Source: Puia sp963703355 (GTDB lineage: Bacteria > Bacteroidota > Bacteroidia > Chitinophagales > Chitinophagaceae). From it: a stretch of 64,000 bases of DNA. How positions within the stretch are numbered: position 1 is the first letter of the stretch; every line of letters begins with the position of its first letter. Position numbers and translations under genes: made by a program. The DNA lies in assembly GCA_963703355.1 (NCBI GenBank), contig OY969813.1, positions 2,480,001 to 2,544,000 of the forward strand, written 5' to 3'. Positions 55,418 to 64,000 of the stretch are shown here, one piece after another. The notes beneath the pieces are model-generated. The model saw nothing but the letters and a program-made list of their open reading frames with translations, did not search any database and was not told the DNA's origin.

Positions 55418-56131
55418 TTATATGCAATCATCACCTGGCTTACAGACTGCCCCTTCGTTCACAGAAAGAATGGTTTCAGTATTTTCCTTTTTCCATTCGT
55501 CGAAGGATTGATTCAGTGCCTGCAGAAAATATTCGGGAGGCTGAGCGCCGGATACGGCATACTTACGGTCAAAAACAAAAAAGGGAACGCCCTGCACACC
55601 GAGTTCAGCTGCTTCCTGAATATCTTCTTCTACTTTTTCAGAAAATGCATCGCTTTCTAATGCAGCCTTGATTTCATCTTCTACGAGACCGATTTCTTTA
55701 CCAATGAATATTAATGTATCATGATTCCCAAAATCTTTGCCTTCGGTGAAATAGGCACGAAATAATCTTTCTTCAGCAGCATCGCCAAGACCTTTGGTTT
55801 TTGCCAGCTGAATCATTTTGTGTGCATCAAAAGAATTTGCTACGATGGCTTTGTCAAAACGATAATCCAGGCCTGCGTTTTTTGCAGTGTCTATCAGTCG
55901 CTCGTGCATTTTTGCAGACTGCTCATAACTGATACCCTTTTTATCGGCCAAATATTGATAAACATTCTCCTTATTCTTACTGTTTTTGGGAATCGTTGGA
56001 TCCAACTGAAAACTTTTCCATTCAATTTCAATATTATCCTTTCCTTCAAATTTCCCCAACGCGGATTCGTAGTTCCGTTTACCTATATAACAGAAAGGAC
56101 ACATGATATCACTCCATACTTCCACCTTCAT
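55418..56131 (-). CDS. DsbA family oxidoreductase (FrnE-like)
   Basis: Start chosen at MKVEVWSDIMCPFCYIGKR (56131); frame open to 56170. About 237 residues: thioredoxin-type active site CPFC, helical insertion, and the cis-Pro segment AAELGVQGVPFFVFDRKYAVSGAQPPE. Cytoplasmic FrnE-type proteins reduce or isomerise disulfides. The C-terminal GAVCKPGDDC holds two more Cys. Confidence 0.9.
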   Translation of the reverse strand: MKVEVWSDIMCPFCYIGKRNYESALGKFEGKDNIEIEWKSFQLDPTIPKNSKNKENVYQYLADKKGISYEQSAKMHERLIDTAKNAGLDYRFDKAIVANSFDAHKMIQLAKTKGLGDAAEERLFRAYFTEGKDFGNHDTLIFIGKEIGLVEDEIKAALESDAFSEKVEEDIQEAAELGVQGVPFFVFDRKYAVSGAQPPEYFLQALNQSFDEWKKENTETILSVNEGAVCKPGDDCI

Positions 56132-56318
56132 TTTAGGCGCGCTCAGCGTTACGGGCTTCAGGGAACTCATATAATGGATATTATTTTGTTTTCAATTACG
56201 AACGACAACTTATTACAATGAAAACTGAAAAAGGTTGCGTATTCGAGAAATAAAAATTACAAAATGGGGAGAGTATGCCGGATCGCTAATGCAAGACTAT
56301 TTTTTAACAAACGTGCAA

Positions 56319-57482
56319 TTATGCACCCTTGAATGCCACTTTTTCTTTCTTCGCAACAAACTTTTTCGTAAGCCAGGCACGGACTGGTTCATCATATAAT
56401 TTGAGACATCCATACGCGAGAGCGATACTGCAAACTACGAGCAGCAGTCCAACAAGTAAACCTTTAGCACCCAATGGTATTTTGTTGTCAACCACCCAGG
56501 CAGTATAAATATAGATCAGCGGGTAATGCGTAATATAAAGTGGATAAGAAATGTCTCCAAGAAACTTGCTTATTCTGGCAGATCGTGTATTGTGGAAAAC
56601 GCCACCAGCACCCATGGATACGATGATGGGGAAAAGAAGAATCACGACTGTTGCGTCATAGAGCCCGTTCATCCACAGATGCTGTTCATCGCCGATACGA
56701 GGGATACTCATGGACACAATAATGAGTACACTGCACCACCAAAATGCGTTTTTCACACGGATGAGCTTCCCCATACGACAAAGTAATACACCTGCGAAAA
56801 AAGGATATAGTACCCGGGTAAACCCAATAAAAAGTTGTTCTCCATTCAGCGACCATCCCCCAATCAGATCTCCCCTGGAACCAAAAAGCAAATAACCTAA
56901 CAACATACAACCAGCAAGAGAAACGAAAATGGATAATACCAGTTTTGAAAACCGTCGTACAAAAACCGCGTACAGTATATTGGCGATATATTCAAAAAAC
57001 AATGACCATGCGGGTCCGTTGAGCGGATGCATCTCCTGCCATCCACGTATATCCATTGAAATAGGTAGTGGTATCAGCGTGGCTCCGATGAGCATTGTCA
57101 ACAATACTTTCCAGACAGGTGTTCCGGCAATCAATGGAAATACATTCGGACTTGCCGAAAAGTAGAAGAATATCGCACCTATTACTGAGCCCATGATCAC
57201 CATAGGTTGTAGTCGTATCAGTCGTCGTTTGTAGAAATCCCATTGAGACATTTTATGCCATCGGTCGTCGTATGCATAAGCCACCACAAATCCGGAGAGT
57301 ACAAAGAAAAAATCGACGGCAAGGTAGCCGTGATTGATGATCTGCTTAAACCGATCGCCTCCTGTATATGCTTCAAATACGTGGAAAATAATAACGAGCA
57401 CAGAAGCCACACCACGCAATCCGTCGAGGATCTGGTAATGTGTTTTGGAGTCGGGAAAACCAGCACTACTTTTCATAAACAA
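56319..57482 (-). CDS. acyltransferase family 3 membrane protein
   Basis: 387 residues with about ten helices. Opens with YQILDGLRGVASVLVIIFHVFEAYTGG (catalytic-type His) and HGYLAVDFFFVLSGFVVAYAYDDRW, the signature of AT3 (OafA/WecH-like) transferases. Such proteins add acetyl or other acyl groups to surface sugars. Ends with a basic tail. Stand-alone gene. Confidence 0.92.
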   Translation of the reverse strand: MFMKSSAGFPDSKTHYQILDGLRGVASVLVIIFHVFEAYTGGDRFKQIINHGYLAVDFFFVLSGFVVAYAYDDRWHKMSQWDFYKRRLIRLQPMVIMGSVIGAIFFYFSASPNVFPLIAGTPVWKVLLTMLIGATLIPLPISMDIRGWQEMHPLNGPAWSLFFEYIANILYAVFVRRFSKLVLSIFVSLAGCMLLGYLLFGSRGDLIGGWSLNGEQLFIGFTRVLYPFFAGVLLCRMGKLIRVKNAFWWCSVLIIVSMSIPRIGDEQHLWMNGLYDATVVILLFPIIVSMGAGGVFHNTRSARISKFLGDISYPLYITHYPLIYIYTAWVVDNKIPLGAKGLLVGLLLVVCSIALAYGCLKLYDEPVRAWLTKKFVAKKEKVAFKGA

Positions 57483-57549
57483 GCTGTCGCAATAAGATTT
57501 TCAAAATGGTAAACAGGGTCGATGGAAAGTTGAATATACGATCTTGGAT

Positions 57550-58557
57550 TCAATGTTCCTTTTGAAGTTTTACGGTATCAACAAATCCAAAATATTTAAT
57601 GGGATGAGTACCGTCTGGCATTTCGTTGAAAGCCTGGTATAACGTGACGCCCTTATTCATACTGATACCGGTGAATATCCTTTGGACTTCGGCTTTAACC
57701 CTATCGTTTTCCTTCCCCAATGCTATACTATCGGATATATTGATCGAAGACAAATATCTTATCGTGGTAAAATATCCGTGTTCTTTCAATGCCGGATAAA
57801 TGCTGAATAACTGGGGCTTACCTGGTATATTGTTTAATGTCATGGGCATTGGGTATTTCGCGTTGATCTCATTGATCGTTTTAGTATAATAGGCACTTAC
57901 TTCTTTTTCCCTATTATAGTGAAATATGGCGTTCGCAGGTGTAAGGCATTCTTTTGCCAGAAACAAATCGTTGGCAGCGTCAATAAAATATGCTCTCTTG
58001 TAATTGATTTTGGCGTTCTTATAATAATCCATTGCCGTCTTATTGTATAATCTGTATTGCCCAAATTCCAGGATATTAATCTCCCATTTCCCATCGTAGT
58101 TGCCATAAACCACTGTTACCAAAATATCTCCGGTTTTGTCCTTCACCAGAAGCAGGGAAACATATGCTTCCTTTGTTAGTGAAACATATTCCAGCGAATA
58201 ATCGTTATCATTTTTCTTCTTTGCCGGAATTGAAGTTGAAACACCCGACACGAGACTATGTACATTGTATTCATCCAACACCGTGTACTGATCAGATTCA
58301 AAAGCGGGACTCACATTACTGATCAGTGTATCTACCTGGTTTCCCGTGGCTCTTAGTAAGGTATCGGACATCATTGATCTGACGGCCACTGTATCATTAA
58401 ACTTAATACTATTGATTAATTTATTGTTGAGGATCTCGATAGCCGCTCTTTTTTCCGGATTGATGCGATCGTTCTTCCAGGTACCATACATGCTGCCCAC
58501 TCCGCAGCTCTGTAATAACATACAAAAGAGAACACAACAAATCGTTTCCCGGGTCAT
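57550..58557 (-). CDS. lipoprotein of unknown function
   Basis: 335 residues, lipobox LLQSCGVGS. The mature part: KRAAIEILNNKLINSIKFNDTVAVRSMMS (DUF-like helical start), then beta strands VSLLLVKDKTGDILVTVVYGNYDGKWEINIL and a helical end. The KWEINILEFGQY segment looks like an NTF2-type strand. Unassigned. Confidence 0.55.
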   Translation of the reverse strand: MTRETICCVLFCMLLQSCGVGSMYGTWKNDRINPEKRAAIEILNNKLINSIKFNDTVAVRSMMSDTLLRATGNQVDTLISNVSPAFESDQYTVLDEYNVHSLVSGVSTSIPAKKKNDNDYSLEYVSLTKEAYVSLLLVKDKTGDILVTVVYGNYDGKWEINILEFGQYRLYNKTAMDYYKNAKINYKRAYFIDAANDLFLAKECLTPANAIFHYNREKEVSAYYTKTINEINAKYPMPMTLNNIPGKPQLFSIYPALKEHGYFTTIRYLSSINISDSIALGKENDRVKAEVQRIFTGISMNKGVTLYQAFNEMPDGTHPIKYFGFVDTVKLQKEH

Positions 58558-58623
58558 CGATGAAGAATTAACGGTTGTAAAGGGGAAAAATATACTAAGG
58601 CGTAAATCTAATAAAACATAAAA

Positions 58624-59124
58624 TCAATCCAGATAATCAGGAGGAAATAGTTTCTGTCCATGTTTTTCGGCAATTACCATAAGCCTTTTCAAGCCGTCGG
58701 GGTCAAGAGGGGGTGGAGAAACAAAAGTTCCAAATGCTGCGGGTTTTCCGATTTCTTCAAAAAAAGTATCCAAACCTGCGGGCACAACAACACACCATAA
58801 ATGCGCTACTTTGTCTGTTTTGTTTTTAAAACAATGTACCAGACCTCCTAATGGTATATTTGCAAAAGTTCCCTTCCCGGCAGTAAAATTCCCATTTTCT
58901 GTCTTAATTTCCACTTCTCCATCCAGCACATAAAATGATTCCTGAAAATTTGCATGAGCGTGTGGTCCCGGTCCATGTCCAGGTGGGATAAGCATTTCAA
59001 TAACTGCGTAGGCTCCTTCCGTTTGTTTTCCTGAAATCACAATACGATAAGAATCACCTACGACAGATAATCCCAGGCCTTCCTGCGACTTGATAATTAT
59101 GGCCGGCTTTTTTGAATTGTCCAT
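58624..59124 (-). CDS. cupin domain protein
   Basis: 166 residues. Cupin motif 1 GPGPHAHANFQESFYVLDGEVEI supplies the His-x-His and Glu ligands; motif 2 is FANIPLGGLVHCFKNKTDKVAHLW. The C-terminal part is helical. Metal-binding quercetinase-like or auxin-type cupin, reaction unknown. It lies 33 bases downstream of the pirin gene, so both may be one transcript. Confidence 0.88.
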   Translation of the reverse strand: MDNSKKPAIIIKSQEGLGLSVVGDSYRIVISGKQTEGAYAVIEMLIPPGHGPGPHAHANFQESFYVLDGEVEIKTENGNFTAGKGTFANIPLGGLVHCFKNKTDKVAHLWCVVVPAGLDTFFEEIGKPAAFGTFVSPPPLDPDGLKRLMVIAEKHGQKLFPPDYLD

Positions 59125-59157
59125 TTTAATTTTTTTTATAGAACATGATCATTTTTT

Positions 59158-60072
59158 TCAGGATAGTGGTTCCGGTTTTGGCGGATCGGAGGGTTTTGAT
59201 TTATCATTCGGCAATGGAATAAATTCTTTGTTATCGGTGGGAGGCAGTTTAATGCGACCCTGTTTCCAATCTTCTTTCGCCTGCTCAATACGTTCCTTTC
59301 GTGAGGAGACAAAATTCCACCAGATATAACGTTCACCCAATGGTTCGCCCCCTAATAACATGAGAGTTGCATTTTCTTTGGCGAGAATGAGCGGATCAAC
59401 CCCTTTACTGAAAACCAGCATTTGACCCTCGTGATACAAATTGCCGGATACCTCCACACTGCCTTTCGCAATGTAAAAACCACGTTCAGCGTGTTCTTGC
59501 GGCAGACCAAAACTTGCTCCCTTTTCCAACATCACATGAAGATAAAAAAGTGGTGAGTTTGTTTTGACTTCATTTTTAAGACCATAAGCATTCCCCGCTA
59601 TGAGTCGCATCCAGACACCTTTATCGGTGAAAACAGGAAGCAGATCCGGTGTGTAATTATAAAATGAAGGAATTGATTCTTCATCCTTTTCCGGAAGAGC
59701 AACCCAGGTTTGGATCATCTCCAGATTCCCATCTTTCAAAGCAGAAGGGTCTTCGAATCTTTCAGAGTGGGCAATTCCTTTTCCGGCAGTCATCCAGTTT
59801 ACTTCACCAGGACGAATAATTTGTTCCACACCTAAACTATCCCGATGAGTCACCTGACCACCAAAAAGATAACTCACAGTTGAGAGTCCGATATGCGGAT
59901 GCGGCAACACGTCTAACGACGACGGATTCGCAGGCATATCTGTAATGGGACCTGCATGATCCATAAAAATAAATGGTCCAACCATTCTCCGAAGACGAAA
60001 GGGAAGAATCCTTTTTACTTTCATCGATTCGCTGATGGCCGTATTTCGTGCCTCAATAACTAGGTCGAGCAT
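59158..60072 (-). CDS. pirin family protein
   Basis: 304 residues. N-terminal cupin with the metal ligands His58, His60, His102 and Glu104 (VLPHPHIGLSTVSYLFGGQ and GKGIAHSE), pirin core HRDSLGVEQIIRPGEVNWMTAG, and C-terminal RYIWWNFVSSRKERIEQAKEDW. Pirins act as iron-dependent quercetinases or redox regulators. Grouped with the cupin gene. Confidence 0.93.
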   Translation of the reverse strand: MLDLVIEARNTAISESMKVKRILPFRLRRMVGPFIFMDHAGPITDMPANPSSLDVLPHPHIGLSTVSYLFGGQVTHRDSLGVEQIIRPGEVNWMTAGKGIAHSERFEDPSALKDGNLEMIQTWVALPEKDEESIPSFYNYTPDLLPVFTDKGVWMRLIAGNAYGLKNEVKTNSPLFYLHVMLEKGASFGLPQEHAERGFYIAKGSVEVSGNLYHEGQMLVFSKGVDPLILAKENATLMLLGGEPLGERYIWWNFVSSRKERIEQAKEDWKQGRIKLPPTDNKEFIPLPNDKSKPSDPPKPEPLS

Positions 60073-60083
60073 TGGAATGATTA

Positions 60084-60842
60084 TTACTTATGAAGGTTCT
60101 TTTCATGGTATAGTTGAAGGAGATTTAAAGTATGTATTAAAGATTGATTGCTGGACCAGCCATCATGACCCGGGATAATGTAAACAGGATGTACAAAACG
60201 TTGCTGAATATTTTTAATAGTAGTTGGCCATTCCTTCACATTTGCATCGCCCAGATAACCAAGGTCATCCGCATCCGTACTTTTCACCAGGCATCCACCG
60301 TACAGGATTTTTTCTTTAGGAACCCAGATAATAATATTGTCGGGTGAATGTCCCTGTCCGCCATAATAGGTTTGGAATGAATGTTCACCGACCTTGAAAA
60401 CGGTATCTTTATACATTAAAAATTCAGCTCTTTTATTTCCACCCTTTTTACTTAGCCCGTCTGTTTGAACGGTTGTAAAAGTTTTAATTCCTTTCTTTCT
60501 GTAGTATTCGAGACCAGCGGTTCTGTCTCCATGAAAATGTGTTGAAATACACAACACGACTTCTTTGTCATGTTTAAGTTTTATGCTGTCCAACAGGGGT
60601 TGAAACTGTGTACTGTCCCAGGGTGTGTCGAAAAGCACAACACCTTTTGATGTAACCATATACATACTATTAGACGGAACAGGACTGTTCTTGTAAATGC
60701 CATAAGTCGTGTACACGTAGAAATCTCCTATTAAATGGGATATCAAAAGGGCCGGTGAAGGCGTTTGACTATAGATCCTGTTCATTGAAACCAGCAAAAT
60801 AAAGAAGCTGGCAAAAAATTGTTTTGCATAATGATTTGCCAT
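60084..60842 (-). CDS. subclass B1 metallo-beta-lactamase family protein
   Basis: About 252 residues from MANHYAKQFFASFF (60842), signal peptide ending near IYSQ. All B1 zinc ligands are seen in order: His-x-His-x-Asp (STHFHGDRTAGLEY), His in GQGHSPDN, Cys in GGCLVKS and His in PGHDGW; the Lys after the Cys site is also the B1 mark. Chromosomal B1 enzymes of Bacteroidota hydrolyse penicillins and carbapenems. The HxlR gene lies 3 to 34 bases upstream on the same strand, so it is probably co-transcribed with it. Confidence 0.9.
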   Translation of the reverse strand: MANHYAKQFFASFFILLVSMNRIYSQTPSPALLISHLIGDFYVYTTYGIYKNSPVPSNSMYMVTSKGVVLFDTPWDSTQFQPLLDSIKLKHDKEVVLCISTHFHGDRTAGLEYYRKKGIKTFTTVQTDGLSKKGGNKRAEFLMYKDTVFKVGEHSFQTYYGGQGHSPDNIIIWVPKEKILYGGCLVKSTDADDLGYLGDANVKEWPTTIKNIQQRFVHPVYIIPGHDGWSSNQSLIHTLNLLQLYHEKNLHK

Positions 60843-60875
60843 ACAGCAATAATTTCCTATCCAACTCATCATTTA

Positions 60876-61277
60876 CTATTTTACTGCACTCATGCGATCT
60901 CTTTTTGCATCAGCCCTTATTTTTTTCCGGTGTTTTATTCCCCAGTCTACCATCGCCTCAAGTACATCACCCAGCGTGTTGCTATATCCGGTAAGTTCAT
61001 ATTCAATAACTACAGGTGTCGAAGTGCGAACTTTCCTTTTTATGAAACCGTTCATTTCAAGTTCCTTCAATTCGTTTGACAATACCCTTGCTGAAATACC
61101 CTTTACGGTTCTTTGTAACTCATTAAATCGCATAACTCCTTGTTCTCTGAGAGCGATTATAACTTTTAATTTCCATTTTCCGCCAACTACGTATAACGTG
61201 TCGTCGATTGCAGAAAGCCTTGAAGTACACTGACTTTCCTCCATTCCGTGTTTACCGGCTGATTGTATTTTATTCAT
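60876..61277 (-). CDS. HxlR family transcriptional regulator
   Basis: 133 residues. HxlR/MarR-like winged helix: CTSRLSAIDDTLYVVGGKWKLKVIIAL, RFNELQRTVKGISARVLSNELKELEMNGFIKRKV, then EYELTGYSNTLGDVLEAMVDWG. The conserved N-terminal Cys of the family is present and may sense thiol-reactive compounds. The divergent SDR gene lies 166 bases away; the two are a typical HxlR/target pair. It leads the metallo-beta-lactamase gene. Confidence 0.9.
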   Translation of the reverse strand: MNKIQSAGKHGMEESQCTSRLSAIDDTLYVVGGKWKLKVIIALREQGVMRFNELQRTVKGISARVLSNELKELEMNGFIKRKVRTSTPVVIEYELTGYSNTLGDVLEAMVDWGIKHRKKIRADAKRDRMSAVK

Positions 61278-61318
61278 ATTTCAGTCTTTAAATAAGCAAA
61301 AGATCGTCACTAACCTTA

Positions 61319-61416
61319 AGTATACTACTAATAAATAACAAGTAAAGGTAAATGGTTTTGTGTATGATAAAAAAGATTCAGTAATTGAAACGGCTATCAA
61401 TAGTTATATAACTTTG
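61319..61416. promoter_or_regulatory. divergent HxlR/SDR promoter region with palindromes
   Basis: Perfect palindromes AGTATACT (61319-61326) and AGTTATATAACT (61402-61413). The second overlaps TAACTTTG (61409-61416), which fits the Bacteroidota -7 element TAnnTTTG; a TTG at 61385-61387 fits the -33 element at about 21 bases. ATG of the SDR gene follows at 61444. Likely HxlR operator over the SDR promoter. Confidence 0.4.
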
Positions 61417-61443
61417 CTACTCCTCAATCAATAATTTATCATC

Positions 61444-62166
61444 ATGAAGTTAGCAAACAACAAAATCCTGATCACAGGTGGTGGTTCTGGCATCGGTCTT
61501 GGCCTAACCGAAAGATTTTTAAAGGAAAACAATACGGTGATCATTTGTGGCAGAAGGGAAACAGCTCTCAAAGAAGTAAAATCTAAATATCCGGCAGTGA
61601 TTACCAAAACGTGTGATTTGGCCAATGAGTCAGACTGTATTGATCTCTTTAACTGGGTAAAAGAACATCACGGTGATCTGAACGTGTTGATAAATAATGC
61701 CGGTATTCAGCATTGGATGGATATTACAGACAATAGTTTTTATGAAAAAGCAAATGAAGAGATTGCGATTAATGTGTTGGCCCCGGTTCATCTGACTACT
61801 CTTTTTACAAAATTGAAATCCCTCGATACAATCATTAATGTTACTTCCGGATTGGCATTTATACCCTTCTCAAAAATACCTGTTTACTGCGCAACCAAAG
61901 CGTTTCTGCGTTCATTTACACTATCGTTGAGGCATAGTTTAAAAGACACAAACATAGAAGTAATTGAAATGATACCGCCCGCGCTGAATACAGATCTTGG
62001 CGGGAAAGGCATTCATGACGCGCATCCTTCCGTAAGCGATTTTGTAGAATCCATATTTCAACAGTTGAAAGAAGGAAAAACAGAGCTTACTTTTCAAACC
62101 AGTGAGTCCAGAGCAAATGATAATAATAAAGTGATTGCTGAATATTTCAAGAGGTTAAATCCTTAA
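61444..62166 (+). CDS. short-chain dehydrogenase/reductase (DltE-like)
   Basis: 240 residues. Glycine motif LITGGGSGIGLGL, NNAG (LINNAGIQHW), Ser in INVTSGLAF and the catalytic Tyr-x-x-x-Lys in PVYCATKAFLRSF. All SDR marks are present. The sequence is like the DltE-type subgroup, reductases of uncertain substrate often controlled by HxlR regulators. Divergent from hxlR. Confidence 0.92.
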   Translation: MKLANNKILITGGGSGIGLGLTERFLKENNTVIICGRRETALKEVKSKYPAVITKTCDLANESDCIDLFNWVKEHHGDLNVLINNAGIQHWMDITDNSFYEKANEEIAINVLAPVHLTTLFTKLKSLDTIINVTSGLAFIPFSKIPVYCATKAFLRSFTLSLRHSLKDTNIEVIEMIPPALNTDLGGKGIHDAHPSVSDFVESIFQQLKEGKTELTFQTSESRANDNNKVIAEYFKRLNP

Positions 62167-62215
62167 GAATGAAACCAACACCGTATGAATCATCATGCGT
62201 TCTACAATTTTTTGA

Positions 62216-64000
62216 TCACTCTACCGGTTTAAAAGCCGTATTCAACACAACCATCAGCGAAGCACCTGGTTTGGCTTCGGGGTTTTTAAATACCAGATAA
62301 ATATCATGCACTCCGTCTATGGGTTTGATGCTAATGAAAGGTGGTTTACCTCCCGGTAGACCGCCGTCACCAATGAACGGGGTTTGCCCCAACAACTCAC
62401 CGTCAGGTTTATTTACATGCAATTCTATAATACCTCCGGCTGCATCCAGTTGTGCCTTGGGTGCCATAGCAGTGATTTCTATTCCTGCGATTCCCGTGAG
62501 GTCAATTTGTTTCAGGCTGATATAACTTCCGGATTTAGCAGGTATAACTAAATTGGTTCCTCCATAACTCATCTTGGTGGCGTCGACCATTTCATCATAC
62601 CTGGAAGGGTTAATCTTTGCGTTGCGCAATGTAAATGTTTCTTCAGATGCAACTCCCGGCAAGCCATTGGCACCACGATCAGTGTAAGAAGCCCGGAAAA
62701 TGTAAACACCAACGCCTTTGTCACCCGCAGGTGTAGTTGTAGTATATGACCCCTGCGCAGGTAAGGATTTTACTTTGAGCTTCGGAGTAGAAAGACTCAA
62801 AATATATTTGATCATCTCAGCTGCGTCCTGTGTTGAAAGTTGCGGATGTGCTGCCATCGAAACATCACCCCAAACACCCTTGCCTCCGGATATCACTTTC
62901 CTCGTAAGTCTTTCCAATGCATTTTTATCATTCTTGTATTTTACAGAAACCGAATAAAATGAGGGGCCAATCGATTTCTTGTATTCCCCATGACACGCTT
63001 TGCAATCATTCAGTGCAATCAGCTTCATCCCTTTTGTATCGATCGTTGCCTCTTCAGCAGTGCGATGCCCCTGCACAATTTCTGTTTTATCGAAACCCTC
63101 TGGTAAATAGTCGATGTTAACTACAATGTCTGACGACTTAATTTTTCCATTATCAGTGGAGCCGTCCTCCCTGTCTTTCACACTTACTTTATAGTTGTAC
63201 GTTTTATTGGGAAAATAAAATGTCTTGTTGGATTTTCCAATGTCAAATGAAACAACGGGTGGTTCGTTGCCTGCAATCAATTCCATGGATTGAACTGAAG
63301 AACCACCTTTGTTGTCTTTAACAGTAAGCGTTGCTTTATAAATACCGGCTTTCGATAACGTAATTTTTGAATCAGCTTGCGGGATGATTCTGTTGTACCC
63401 GTTTTTCGACGTGATCTTCCAAATGTATCTCAATGAATCACCATCAGGATCTGAAGTTCCTGCAGATGCAAGTTTTACGGTAAAGGGTATGGCTCCGCCC
63501 ATTCTGTCTGCATTCATTACAATTTTAGGGTTTCTGTTCCCGCCATTGTATTCAATGCGAATTAATCGCGCATCGTCATTTCCCGTAAACCATCCCGTTC
63601 CATATTCCAACATATATAAATCGCCGTTGTCGGCAAATTCCATATCCATCGGATTACTGAATTTATAACCTGGCATAAATCGTTCCATCGACTGATAGTT
63701 ACCGTCGTTGTCGAGGGTGACCGCCATTACCCATCCCCGCATCCATTCATATATCAATAGTTTACCGTCATAATATTTCGGGAACAAACGATCTGCATGT
63801 TGGAATTCTTCCCTGTGAAATACAGGACCTGCCATCGCACATCTTCCTCCTGCACCAACGAGCGGAAATTCTTTCGACTCAGCATAGGGATACCATATTA
63901 AGGCTTTCTGTGCGGGTGGTAACTGGTTAAGACCCGTGTTATTTGGAGAATTGTTGATGGGATTGTCCGCATCGAATTTCGGTCCTGATGTATTGGTTGC
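62216..64000 (-). CDS. PQQ-dependent sugar dehydrogenase/PKD/cytochrome c protein, 5' end outside the window
   Basis: Partial: the frame continues upstream past 63835 to the window edge (ANNSPNNTGLNQLPP-like segment, WYPYAESKEFPLVGAGG). Order seen: end of a beta-propeller glucose/sorbosone dehydrogenase domain (AGPVFHREE, GYKFSNPMDMEFADNGDLYMLEYG), a PKD domain (ASAGTSDPDGDSLRYIWKI), a class I cytochrome c domain (CKACH, later a C-terminal Met region) and a terminal carbohydrate-binding CBM6-like domain. Such secreted proteins often also carry a ThuA domain. Sugar oxidation with electron transfer to the haem is implied. Confidence 0.85.
   Translation of the reverse strand, partial: ATNTSGPKFDADNPINNSPNNTGLNQLPPAQKALIWYPYAESKEFPLVGAGGRCAMAGPVFHREEFQHADRLFPKYYDGKLLIYEWMRGWVMAVTLDNDGNYQSMERFMPGYKFSNPMDMEFADNGDLYMLEYGTGWFTGNDDARLIRIEYNGGNRNPKIVMNADRMGGAIPFTVKLASAGTSDPDGDSLRYIWKITSKNGYNRIIPQADSKITLSKAGIYKATLTVKDNKGGSSVQSMELIAGNEPPVVSFDIGKSNKTFYFPNKTYNYKVSVKDREDGSTDNGKIKSSDIVVNIDYLPEGFDKTEIVQGHRTAEEATIDTKGMKLIALNDCKACHGEYKKSIGPSFYSVSVKYKNDKNALERLTRKVISGGKGVWGDVSMAAHPQLSTQDAAEMIKYILSLSTPKLKVKSLPAQGSYTTTTPAGDKGVGVYIFRASYTDRGANGLPGVASEETFTLRNAKINPSRYDEMVDATKMSYGGTNLVIPAKSGSYISLKQIDLTGIAGIEITAMAPKAQLDAAGGIIELHVNKPDGELLGQTPFIGDGGLPGGKPPFISIKPIDGVHDIYLVFKNPEAKPGASLMVVLNTAFKPVE

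Overview
The window is chromosomal DNA of a Bacteroidota bacterium, most likely Chitinophagaceae-like. The evidence is the gene content: large FtsX/MacB-type permeases, DUF5686 outer-membrane protein, DUF6090 and DUF6934 proteins, PKD-type lipoproteins, ORF6N protein, PadR/HxlR/WYL regulators. The genes also lack Shine-Dalgarno sequences. I see no tRNA, rRNA, CRISPR array or complete insertion sequence.

Layout. 1-13.1 kb: metabolic and envelope genes (VOC protein, aldo/keto reductase, DUF1080 hydrolase, CHAD protein, PadR regulator with a membrane partner, two long ABC permeases, an FAD monooxygenase) and a zeta-like toxin module. 13.25-25 kb: a defence island. Its left edge cuts off the 5' end of a TPR gene. 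Then comes a one-strand operon TIR - SLOG - HsdR - YgjP-type peptidase, with no HsdM or HsdS anywhere in the window, followed on the other strand by an intact Mrr-like nuclease, a decayed Mrr-like nuclease, a DUF2779 nuclease, a zinc-ribbon-like partner and a response regulator without its phospho-acceptor Asp. A WYL regulator faces it across a repeat-rich intergenic region. 26-31 kb: small accessory genes (DUF6934 plus a 51-residue partner, duplicated later), rmuC, dinD, and a frameshifted YIP1-type gene. 31-40 kb: membrane and secreted proteins, a serine hydrolase fused to an outer-membrane-type N-terminus, a PIN toxin-antitoxin pair, and a DUF5686 protein. 40-41 kb: an ORF6N gene surrounded by five near-identical long palindromes, one of which lies inside its own coding sequence. 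41-45 kb: polysaccharide deacetylase plus GH2 exo-glucosaminidase-like enzyme, probably acting on chitosan-type substrates. 45-64 kb: stand-alone membrane, secreted and enzyme genes, then cupin/pirin genes, an HxlR regulator with a class B1 metallo-beta-lactamase, a divergent SDR gene, and the 3' part of a PQQ-sugar-dehydrogenase/PKD/cytochrome c protein that runs off the window.

The strongest leads are the TIR-SLOG-HsdR-peptidase operon (nucleotide signalling joined to an orphan restriction subunit, with signs of decay) and the ORF6N palindrome family. A notable general feature is the number of fragments and broken genes: a permease tail, metallophosphoesterase heads, a DUF1579 tail, a YgjP nonsense codon, and frameshifts in YIP1 and DUF5686 genes. 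Single-base changes were inferred by eye from reading frames and could in part be sequencing errors.
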